Below are positions 63,401 to 64,000 of a stretch of DNA of 64,000 bases, in pieces. The stretch covers positions 62,316,998-62,380,997 of the forward strand of contig OX375876.1 of assembly GCA_947359465.1 (NCBI GenBank), given 5' to 3'. Position 1 is the stretch's first letter; each line of letters starts with the position of its first letter. Source of the DNA: Metellina segmentata (lineage: Eukaryota; Arthropoda; Arachnida; Araneae; Tetragnathidae). A model generated the notes under the pieces. That model saw nothing but the letters and a program-made list of their open reading frames with translations. It had not been told where the DNA came from and did no database searches. The position numbers and the translations under genes were made by a program.

Positions 63401-64000
63401 GTTTGATCCTGTATGTTTAATGCTTTATTTACTCTTAAATGCATCACTTTTCTCTTTTATTGTCTTTAAAAGTAAAGCTCTAGGATTTGTTAAGTTTTGT
63501 TACTGAGAAAGTTATTTTATTAATAATTTGGAATTTTACTATACTTTTTTTGCAATTCCATAAATATAATATGCAAATTCATGTTGTTCTCTTACATTGT
63601 ATGTAAACGCTAAATATCTTTTTCACTTTTTTTACTAGGATCAAAGAGATTTGAGCACTGTTGAAGGTCATATAGTTGATGCTGACATGGGTAGTCTAAC
63701 TATTAATAGTGTAAAGCGTGAAAATCGAGGTAGCTACACTTGTCTAGCTAAAAACCCTGCTGGTGATGCCAAAAGGAGCTTAGATCTGACAGTTATAGGT
63801 AAATTTTTAATTAATTTAACTTATATATGCTTGTACATTTTTACTCACATTCCAATTTACTAGAAATAAATATTATCTTATTAATTATTTTTTGTTTTAT
63901 AGTGAAACCAGAAATCAAGGTGTTTAATAACATCACTTCAGTTGAAAATGAGGCAGCCACTTTTGAATGTAGAGCTATTGGAGAACCCATGCCCGAATTA
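6363..64000 (+). CDS. Fas2: Fasciclin-2 (NCAM-family adhesion molecule), 5' half, seven exons
   Basis: Joined exons 6363-6411, 58540-58711, 61264-61415, 61803-62069, 63295-63410, 63639-63798 and 63903-64000 give 338 residues with no stop; every junction is GT-AG and the phases agree. Residues 1-25 are a signal peptide (basic start, hydrophobic LLLFVAL core). Ig1 has C49, W64 and the D99-x-G-x-Y-x-C105 signature. Ig2 has C148 and W160 but L193 where the second cysteine is expected. Ig3 has C237, W249 and Y285-x-C287. Ig4 starts with C328. N-glycosylation sequons are at N36, N104 and N315. Known of the family: Fas2 has five Ig and two fibronectin III domains with a GPI or transmembrane end and acts in axon bundling and synapse growth. 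The remaining domains must lie beyond 64,000. The start is chosen because an in-frame TGA lies at 6354-6356. Another NCAM-like Ig protein is the main alternative. Confidence 0.88.
6412..10560. other. Intron 1, 5' part, no recognised element
   Basis: AT-rich sequence with short chance reading frames only. No repeat family of this window and no conserved protein signature was seen. Confidence 0.4.
10560..11350. other. GC-richer island in intron 1 (possible regulatory element)
   Basis: It stands out from the AT-rich intron by base composition. It includes an octamer-like CCATGCAAAC at about 11,199-11,208 and a T-rich hairpin-prone stretch. It holds a 134-codon minus-strand frame (10,797-11,201) without recognisable domains. 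Enhancer or old repeat cannot be told apart here. Confidence 0.25.
12280..12650. other. GC-richer island in intron 1
   Basis: Balanced base composition with motifs such as CTGGCAACCCTGC and CCCACGTGCGTGC, no reading frame, and no match to the SINE families here. Candidate conserved non-coding element or unclassified repeat. Confidence 0.2.
12650..16107. other. Intron 1 sequence, nothing recognised
   Basis: AT-rich. A small GC patch at 15,380-15,425 (GCGAACTGGATCGATACG, GACCGCGCTAGGG) is the only compositional feature. Confidence 0.35.
16108..16460 (-). mobile_element. SINE related to family A, with (ACA)n tail
   Basis: Read on the minus strand it carries GACCGTCGTGTTCGCTAATG, GGCTGGGGCACGTTAAAT and GTCGTGG, in the same order as family A (GACCGTCGTGTACACG, GGCTGGTGCACGTTAAATC, GTCGTG). 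It then diverges to a different 3' end, GGGCCATATATGGCCCGCACG, and a (ACA)n tail seen as TGTTGTTGTTGTTG on the plus strand. A shared head with a new tail is typical of related SINE families. Confidence 0.6.
17959..17989. repeat. (CT)n microsatellite
   Basis: Uninterrupted run of CT dinucleotides after TTTCTTT. Confidence 0.9.
18284..18413 (+). mobile_element. SINE family A 3' half
   Basis: Begins at CGTGGTTCACAATTACAAGG and continues through GTTGTCCTCC, ATCTTTCCCTT, GTCGCCAACAGCCC, TTGTTGCGTCAGTGCGACG to the ACCTAC tail. The tRNA head is absent (5' truncation). Confidence 0.65.
18717..18812 (+). mobile_element. SINE family B 3' fragment
   Basis: ATTTGACCTTGTGTTTGGC, TTGACCAAATAGAGCC and GCCATGAAACTCAA match the fragments at 19,975 and 21,473. 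Only the 3' body is present. Confidence 0.5.
19975..20124 (-). mobile_element. SINE family B copy (3' portion)
   Basis: The minus strand reads GTCAGTAAAACTTTTATTG, TTGTGTCTGGCGCAGCATGG, CCAAATATGGCCCTTGAGCC and ATAAATCCCC. These blocks match the copy at 21,430-21,590 in order. The first block also matches the copy with an intact tRNA head at 54,690-54,837. Confidence 0.6.
20697..21038. mobile_element. pogo/Tigger-like MITE
   Basis: Ends with CAGTACAAA (20697) and its complement TTTGTACTG (ending 21038), each flanked by TA (20695-20696 and 21039-21040), as expected for Tc1/mariner-superfamily insertion. Terminal and subterminal repeats of the TCCGGATTTTGGAT type point inward from both ends, a pogo/Tigger trait. 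There is no transposase frame in 342 bp. It contains an (AG)n run at about 20,929-20,942. Confidence 0.65.
21075..21262 (-). mobile_element. SINE family A copy (3' truncated)
   Basis: The minus strand gives the tRNA-like head CGGTTGGAAGAGTAGCGGATT (plus strand AATCCGCTACTCTTCCAACCG). It continues through the CGTTAAATC region to CAGCTCAGGTGTTGATC. It lies directly beside the pogo-like element. Confidence 0.6.
21357..21590 (+). mobile_element. SINE family B copy
   Basis: TTTCTCTCCTGTGTTAGTAAAACTTTCC, CTTGTGTATGTC, TACTTGACATTGTC, TTGACCAAATAGGGC and GTGCCATAAAACTC form the longest family B body in the window. The 5' head (21,357-21,430) is too decayed to show A and B boxes. Confidence 0.55.
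22247..22264. promoter_or_regulatory. 18-bp perfect palindrome with E-box core
   Basis: AGTAGTCACGTGACTACT is its own reverse complement and contains CACGTG, a binding site for bHLH-type factors. It lies 16 bp before an inverted CCAAT box (ATTGG at 22280) and 145 bp before the CCAAT array. Confidence 0.4.
22409..22584. repeat. 22-bp minisatellite of CCAAT boxes
   Basis: Seven 22-bp units CCAATCAGATACTATCAATGAA plus a partial eighth, with CCAAT starting at 22409, 22431, 22453, 22475, 22497, 22519, 22541 and 22563. Unit 3 reads CCAATCTT, and two units have ATT for ACT. A further CCAATCAGATGATGAA lies at 22613. The AACCAATCAG context matches the NF-Y consensus. Confidence 0.85.
22640..24852. 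other. Intron 1 sequence, mostly nothing recognised
   Basis: Next to the CCAAT array, GCTACTACTAGTGTGTACA is repeated as GCTACTACTGTGTACA (22,686-22,722). A 90-codon frame at 22,779-23,051 has no recognisable domain. An AT/AC microsatellite lies at 24,210-24,242. At 24,520-24,840, phrases such as TTGCAAATRTTCATGAAAAGT and AGTACTATACTTTGAA recur, suggesting old duplications. Confidence 0.35.
24853..25091 (+). mobile_element. SINE family A copy (head missing)
   Basis: Starts inside the family at GGTGAACGTTAAATCTGTCG and continues through GGTGTGGAAGTATGGAGAG, TCATCTGACTCTGGTTCAAAG, GATCAATCCCGGAACGTC and GCCACGTTAATTCAACTACC to the CTACCTAT tail. Confidence 0.7.
25185..25625 (+). other. Longest open frame of the window (146 codons), function not recognised
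   Basis: The translation is basic and serine-rich (MPSLKSGTSRKANI through RDGRDSTTLLF) without signal peptide, membrane segment or known motif. The complement also has an 86-codon frame over 25,361-25,621. This points to locally higher GC rather than coding. It sits between a SINE and AT-rich DNA. It could be an old transposon fragment or a conserved non-coding island; I do not call it a gene. Confidence 0.2.
26392..26940. repeat. Dimeric minisatellite, twelve 45/46-bp units
   Basis: Twelve units begin with GGCCT and end with TTTGAAGCAG. Units 2-12 alternate strictly between type A (GGTCACCATTTTG) and type B (AGTCACYTTTATG), so the true period is about 90-91 bp. A diverged founder (GATCTCCATTTTG) starts the array. 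Unit junctions vary as AATATATT, AATCTATT or AATTCTATT, giving 45 or 46 bp. It is open in several frames because the unit has no stop, not because it codes. Confidence 0.92.
26941..27610. other. Intron 1 sequence, nothing recognised
   Basis: AT-rich single-copy-looking DNA between the minisatellite and the family C repeat. No gene or element seen. Confidence 0.3.
27611..27712. repeat. Family C palindromic repeat copy
   Basis: GGACGAGGTATCTCG, ACGACCAGATCTTGATGG, GTGATATCGCGTCATTAGAA and TTTATCTCGTCATCG reproduce the units at 1,429-1,732. It is followed by a poly(A) run. Confidence 0.6.
27800..27826. repeat. (TA)n(CA)n microsatellite
   Basis: CTATATATATATATACACATACAC. Confidence 0.8.
27827..33562. 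other. Intron 1 sequence, AT-rich, few features
   Basis: No gene seen. A direct repeat of about 108 bp is visible at 30,481 and 30,589 (TTCTACATTTCCTAAAC, then ATTATMTATATTAAT). Otherwise nothing was recognised in nearly 6 kb. Confidence 0.35.
33563..33640. repeat. Family C palindromic repeat copy (short)
   Basis: GTCTCGACGAGTTATCTCGTCATTAACAAAACTGAC followed by GAGACCGCTTGTAGGGTTATCGAAGAG. The right border matches that of the copy at 1,721-1,748 (GAAACCACTTGAAGGGTTAAGAA), which fixes the edge of the family. Confidence 0.6.
34130..34440. other. GC-richer island in intron 1
   Basis: Contains ACCACGCCTGGTGG, GTAGCCGGGCGC, GCTCAGCGAAGCGGC and CACGTGCTCACGTG. No coding signature. Candidate enhancer or unclassified repeat. 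Confidence 0.25.
35198..35209. repeat. Poly(C) tract, 12 C
   Basis: Uninterrupted C12, unusual in AT-rich DNA. Potential slippage or assembly-error site. Confidence 0.85.
36848..37133. repeat. 66-bp CpG-rich tandem array
   Basis: Units beginning CATCCCTTAGCTAGCGCAGA start at 36889, 36955, 37021 and 37078. Each carries ATCTCGCGGTCGTCGTGAC and CGATTTTTTCCGATCTTACAC. The last full spacing is 57 bp because of a 9-bp deletion. A partial unit (CATCGTGACATCGCGATTTT) precedes the first. The flanks CCGGTGTGAGG (left) and CTCACGGTTTTCCGG (right) are partly inverted, hinting that the array sits inside a small inverted-repeat element. Confidence 0.8.
37948..38607 (+). pseudogene. Decayed copy of a repetitive arthropod protein gene
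   Basis: From 37,971 one frame reads for about 165 codons with three in-frame stops (38157, 38175 and 38376). One +1 frameshift at about 38,463 lets it continue to a TAA at 38605-38607. Readable blocks include RTKWESAKLVLSQAKLFHEK, ANIPIISERKACEKLIKLL, KPKFPKN, LGADYWFL, SEWSSSASYTTSFTKLKAL, NVVNDC and, after the shift, AERGIKLSTDF and NILQVVEQDRQTQ. The N-terminus may begin at ATG 37948 with another shift. This resembles a widespread uncharacterised, transposon-like family in arthropods (established only from memory of its AERGIKL-type motif). No introns or flanking repeats were identified. Confidence 0.55.
38608..41130. other. Intron 1 sequence with a possible tRNA-like fragment
   Basis: Mostly AT-rich. 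At 39,800-39,880 the minus strand reads TTAGTCCTAGTGATTG and, downstream, GCTTGTTCGAATCTCGG, a plausible A box and good B box of a tRNA-derived SINE head. At 40,564-40,600, AACCCGGCGTTGCTCGGGC is a GC-rich motif common at the edge of arthropod repeats. No gene seen. Confidence 0.3.
41130..41540. other. GC-richer island, candidate enhancer
   Basis: CpG-containing and free of the repeat families found elsewhere. It contains TAATGATTAAG (homeodomain-type), TTATTAATGACTTAG and GATGAGATT-like words. It has no open frame. Base composition and motif content suggest a conserved regulatory element. Confidence 0.3.
41606..42027. repeat. Triple tandem repeat, ~141-bp unit
   Basis: TTTGTGTTACTGC starts units at 41606, 41747 and 41887 (the third with a 3-bp insertion). 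Each unit has AAATGGACAGTGTTTTCGA, GCAAAACATGG, AAATTGAGGTTGGAT, TGTACACAAGTGTAG and TTGTGTTTGTTGTTG. The first two copies are close; the third is more diverged. The minus strand is open through all of them (41,592-41,942). Confidence 0.85.
41949..42140 (-). pseudogene. Possible fragment of a MADF-like domain
   Basis: The minus strand encodes FDITHCETKHYKEIRNDAWW followed by QINNALDLKG. This resembles the core of MADF domains (Y-D-x-x-H-x-x-Y-K-x-x-x-x-x-x-A-W-x-x-I-A). It is cut on its N side by a SINE at 42,141 and runs into the 141-bp repeats on its C side, so it is at best a remnant. The similarity is short and may be chance. Confidence 0.25.
42141..42387 (-). mobile_element. SINE family A copy
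   Basis: Plus-strand reading of the reversed element: ACGTCGCACTAATGCAACG, CGGGCTATTGGTGACAGCCC, TTTTGAACTACGGTC, CACCCCACTCTCC, CAGATTTAACACGCACCAG and TCGAACTCACAACCCTCCGG. Nearly full length, ending at the tRNA-like head. Confidence 0.7.
42388..44650. other. Intron 1 sequence, nothing firm recognised
   Basis: No repeat of the listed families, apart from the (CA)n run. Overlapping short frames near 42,760-43,006 show no known domain. Confidence 0.3.
43766..43781. repeat. (CA)n microsatellite
   Basis: CACACACACACACACA. Confidence 0.85.
44654..44703. repeat. Strong 50-bp hairpin
   Basis: TTTGTTTTGTCT pairs with AGACAAAACAAA, and AATCTCGG pairs with CCGAGATT around a CTTCGC loop, with one 3-base bulge. 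That is 20 perfect pairs in 50 bases, immediately before a tandem duplication. Confidence 0.7.
44701..45300 (+). repeat. Tandem duplication, ~309-bp unit
   Basis: 44,701 and 45,010 start matching series: AAATCMYGCCT, GCTTTGTCCGCT, GTTTTGTGTT, TTTACTTCTATG, GAGCTGRAAATAGTT, AAGCTGTGYAAATTTC and CCAGACT. Divergence is substantial, so the duplication is old. Confidence 0.65.
45301..45617 (-). mobile_element. SINE family A copy with internal duplication
   Basis: A complete reversed copy from GGCGGGCTATTGACGACGG to the tRNA-like head (TTCGAACTCGTAACCCTCGG, then CCGTTACTCTTCCAACCGG). The block GAGGACAA-AACCATATAA-TTTGAACCACGGT appears twice in tandem (45,357 and 45,397 regions), which other copies do not show. 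Confidence 0.75.
45780..46400. other. GC-richer island, candidate regulatory element
   Basis: Balanced composition over 600 bp and no repeat family. It includes TAATTACTAATTTCGC, ATTTATTCGAAG and GATTGCTTAATTAGAGC, homeodomain-like sites. Short open frames are present, but no protein signature. Confidence 0.3.
46790..46905 (-). mobile_element. SINE family A 3' fragment
   Basis: Reversed 3' end: TTAACGTCGTACTAGAGC, CGGGCTATTAACGACGGTCC, GATCGGAGGACAACACC and TTTTGAACCACGGTC. Confidence 0.7.
46920..47200 (-). mobile_element. SINE family A copy, near full length
   Basis: A second reversed copy directly downstream of the previous one: ACGTCGAACTGAACAACACAACGG, GATCTATCCC, CACCCCAATCTACAAAC, GCACCAGCCCCGGTGTACAGGACGGTC, GATTCGAACTCC, ending at a degenerate head. 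Confidence 0.7.
47985..48192. repeat. Family C element with inverted ends
   Basis: Begins CCAAGTGGTTTCGAC (47,988) and ends GTCGAGACAACCACT (to 48,187), an inverted pair AGTGGTT(GTC)TCGAC. The interior contains ATGACGAGATATCTCG, GATATCGTCATC and ATCTGGTCAGTTTTCTTCC. This best-preserved copy suggests a small terminal-inverted-repeat element built from palindromic units. Confidence 0.6.
48850..49412 (+). mobile_element. Tc1/mariner element, internally deleted
   Basis: Terminal inverted repeats of about 26 bp (CATTACCCTACAATAATGG... against the complement of ...CCGTTATTGTAGGGTAGTG) with two mismatches, flanked by TA at 48848-48849 and 49413-49414. At 563 bp it is far shorter than a full Tc1 element. 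The helix-turn-helix DNA-binding region and the first catalytic aspartate are missing. Confidence 0.85.
49026..49349 (+). pseudogene. Tc1-like transposase C-terminal fragment
   Basis: A 107-codon frame shows FQDDNALCH (second catalytic Asp) and WPAQSPDLNHIEHMWDELE (catalytic Glu), ending with the usual SVIAARRG-like tail. Between D12 and E44 there are 31 residues, whereas this family has 34, so three residues are missing at the segment before RLPWPAQ. Upstream, GCFSG, then after shifts GPLHIVPGQLNAHV and MNILDNQVLP, are readable in other frames, showing at least two frameshifts. Not functional. Confidence 0.85.
49558..49858 (+). mobile_element. SINE family A copy, full length
   Basis: Head GGTTGGAAGAGTAGCGGATT, then GGGTTGCGAGTTCAAATCC with a B box, then the body GTTTACGTTAAATCTGTCGG, TTTGGAGAGTGGTGTGCCAG, CATCTGACCGTGG, GATCCCGGACCGTCGCC and AATAGCCCGTTGTG, ending in AAAATACCTGC. 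This is the best forward copy for defining the family. Confidence 0.75.
50093..50235 (-). mobile_element. SINE family A 3' half
   Basis: Reversed: AGAGCAATATTGGCGACGGTC, CTGAAGGGAAATATCCGAG, TTTGAACCACAGTCAGATGACGAG, ACATGAGCTGGCACCCCACTC. It stops before the tRNA head. Confidence 0.65.
50236..52448. other. Intron 1 sequence, nothing recognised
   Basis: AT-rich. No element or coding signature seen. Confidence 0.3.
52449..52697 (-). mobile_element. SINE family A copy, near full length
   Basis: Reversed: GGTATTTAATTAATGTCGCAC, GGAGCAGCACAACGGG, CGATCCCCAAGGGGAAAGATCC, CACCCCACCTCCCC, CTTTGGTTGGAC, TCGAACTCTCAACCCTCTGG, CCGTTACTCTTCCAA and CCGCGGCCCC at the head end. Confidence 0.75.
52698..53949. 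other. Intron 1 sequence with local direct repeats
   Basis: AAATGGTGGCAAYTGTGG occurs at 52,769 and 52,807 with CTCCG words after each, a short direct repeat beside the SINE. The rest shows nothing recognisable. Confidence 0.3.
53950..54475 (+). mobile_element. Unclassified dispersed repeat, 3' end
   Basis: The stretch ends TGTGCCAAATCTCATTGCTG, GATCGTCAGGATTTTGCTGC, CGCGAAACAGACAGACAAAC(AAAC)2, CTTCC...TAATATTAGAGA. This GACAGACAAACAAACAAACAC...TAATATTAG ending is a familiar 3' end of arthropod interspersed repeats (established from general knowledge; family not named). The left limit is uncertain. Confidence 0.45.
54690..54837 (-). mobile_element. SINE family B copy with tRNA head
   Basis: The minus strand begins GTCGCTGTGGCTTAGTGGGTATGCC, with an A box TGGCTTAGTGGG that matches the pol III consensus. 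It continues to GCAGATTAGATTCC, a decayed B box about 50 bases on. The body GTCAGTAAAACTTTCTGTGTATAGTC ties it to the copies at 19,975 and 21,357. The 3' half is missing. Confidence 0.7.
55701..55846. mobile_element. hAT-type MITE with 8-bp target duplication
   Basis: Ends CAGGCCTCGAAATA (55701) and TATTTCGAGCCCTG (to 55846) are inverted repeats with one mismatch and begin with CAG, as hAT ends often do. CTATACAC lies immediately on both sides (55693-55700 and 55847-55854), an exact 8-bp target-site duplication. The interior is made of AGGTGCAC words in both orientations. It is 146 bp with no coding capacity. Confidence 0.9.
55855..56790. other. Intron 1 sequence, AT-rich
   Basis: A 104-codon hydrophobic frame at 56,383-56,697 looks like AT-rich noise. 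No element seen. Confidence 0.3.
56790..57330. other. GC-richer island 1.2 kb before exon 2, candidate enhancer
   Basis: Balanced composition with TTTCATCTCTCC, ATCATCATGGCC, GGCGGTTGATTTAATATG, CATTTAAAAAGGTGG and GCACGCGTGTGCATTCCACGCGTG (a partly palindromic CACGCGTG pair). No coding frame. Its position and composition suggest a regulatory element. Confidence 0.3.
57787..58092. repeat. Inverted repeat pair with 23-bp perfect ends
   Basis: GGTACAGCTTCAGTCTACGTTTA (57787-57809) is the exact complement of 58070-58092. The match continues inward with changes: TGCGATGGCAACGACCTTGG-CGC against AGGTGGCAACAGTCTTGG-CGC. Both arms in their own sense encode GTASVYVY..GN.LGAL. The spacer is about 200 bp. 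A small foldback element or two opposed copies of a short repeat. Confidence 0.65.
58540..58711 (+). CDS. Fas2: Fas2 exon 2: signal peptide end and first half of Ig1
   Basis: A pyrimidine tract and CAG acceptor precede 58540; the donor is GTATGA at 58712. Phase 1 in, phase 2 out. It encodes residues 17-74: the end of the signal peptide (GYLISCIDG), then the Ig1 A-C strands with C49 and W64, and sequon N36-Q-S. Translation without the intron runs past the donor only into unrelated sequence. Confidence 0.85.
58712..61263 (+). other. Fas2: Fas2 intron 2 (2,552 bp)
   Basis: GTATGA to TTTTTTTAG. It holds a poly(G) run at 59,105-59,114 within a GC-richer patch (59,000-59,400) of unknown nature. 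The rest is AT-rich with no element recognised. Confidence 0.7.
59105..59120. repeat. Poly(G) tract
   Basis: G10 followed by AGGGAG in intron 2, a possible slippage or sequencing-error point. Confidence 0.8.
61264..61415 (+). CDS. Fas2: Fas2 exon 3: second half of Ig1
   Basis: The acceptor is TTTTTTTAG and the donor GTAAGT. Phase 2 in, phase 1 out. It encodes residues 74-125 with the Ig signature EDSGAYNC, where C105 pairs with C49. N104-C-S is a possible sequon, although it overlaps the disulfide cysteine. The exon is recovered by splice phase and domain logic; it has no internal ATG-led reading frame of note. Confidence 0.85.
61803..62069 (+). CDS. Fas2: Fas2 exon 4: entire Ig2
   Basis: The acceptor is TTACAG and the donor GTATGT; phase 1 at both ends, so the domain sits on one symmetrical exon, as is usual for Ig modules. 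It encodes residues 125-214. C148 and W160 of the C strand are present. The F-strand motif is D187-K-G-D-F-S-L193, so the expected Y-x-C is F-x-L. An extra cysteine, C132, lies 16 residues before C148. The end, RTIKVEVHVPPE, is a typical Ig2-Ig3 linker. Confidence 0.87.
62070..63294 (+). other. Fas2: Fas2 intron 4 (1,225 bp)
   Basis: GTATGT to TTTTTAG, AT-rich, nothing recognised. The neighbouring introns are short: intron 3 is 387 bp, intron 5 228 bp and intron 6 104 bp. Confidence 0.75.
63295..63410 (+). CDS. Fas2: Fas2 exon 5: first half of Ig3
   Basis: The acceptor is TTTTTAG, the donor GTATGT after a whole codon. Phase 1 in, phase 0 out. It encodes residues 214-252, opening with V-PPEI and carrying the B-strand F-R-C237 and the C-strand W249. 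The NEAIFRCQASGFPRP stretch is characteristic of I-set Ig domains of the NCAM/Fas2 group. Confidence 0.87.
63639..63798 (+). CDS. Fas2: Fas2 exon 6: second half of Ig3
   Basis: The acceptor is TTTACTAG, the donor GTAAAT. Phase 0 in, phase 1 out. It encodes residues 253-305, ending with the F-strand NRGSYTCLAKNPAGDA and the G-strand LDLTVI. Y285 and C287 complete the Ig3 disulfide with C237. Reading through the donor gives a stop at 63863. Confidence 0.88.
63903..64000 (+). CDS. Fas2: Fas2 exon 7 (cut by window end): start of Ig4
   Basis: The acceptor is TTTTATAG after a 104-bp intron, phase 1. It encodes residues 306-338, VKPEI through EPMPEL, with B-strand C328 and sequon N315-I-T. The frame is open at base 64,000; the exon and the gene continue beyond the window. 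Confidence 0.85.

Overview
This is a 64 kb piece of an AT-rich animal nuclear genome. The one gene that can be read with confidence runs left to right and is the 5' half of a Fasciclin-2 (Fas2/NCAM-type) neural cell adhesion molecule. Very long introns, several tRNA-headed SINE families and many small DNA-transposon relics suggest an arthropod, most likely a chelicerate such as a spider. That placement is inference from gene style and repeats; no diagnostic marker was tested.

Layout. 1-5,900 is upstream intergenic DNA with degraded SINEs, a palindromic tandem repeat and a near-loopless long palindrome of about 0.9-1.1 kb centred near 4,044. About 5,880-6,362 is a less AT-rich promoter/5' leader region. 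Exon 1 (6,363-6,411) encodes most of the signal peptide. Intron 1 (6,412-58,539, 52,128 bp) fills most of the window. It holds at least a dozen copies of one SINE family, copies of a second, a dimeric 45-bp minisatellite, a CCAAT-box minisatellite, other tandem arrays, and Tc1, pogo/Tigger and hAT remnants. It also holds a decayed open reading frame of a repetitive protein family and several GC-richer islands that could be enhancers. Exons 2-7 (58,540-64,000) encode Ig domains 1-3 and the start of Ig4; the reading frame leaves the window open. All six splice junctions are GT-AG with matching phases, giving 338 residues with no internal stop.

How it fits together. The only supported protein-coding gene is Fas2, a homophilic adhesion molecule of axons and synapses. 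The rest of the window is either transposable-element debris or possible cis-regulatory DNA of that gene. The points most worth a second look are the long palindrome, the absence of the canonical F-strand cysteine in Ig2 with a cysteine upstream, the regularly spaced NF-Y-like CCAAT array, the hAT MITE with an intact 8-bp target duplication, and the Tc1 relic with a shortened catalytic spacing.
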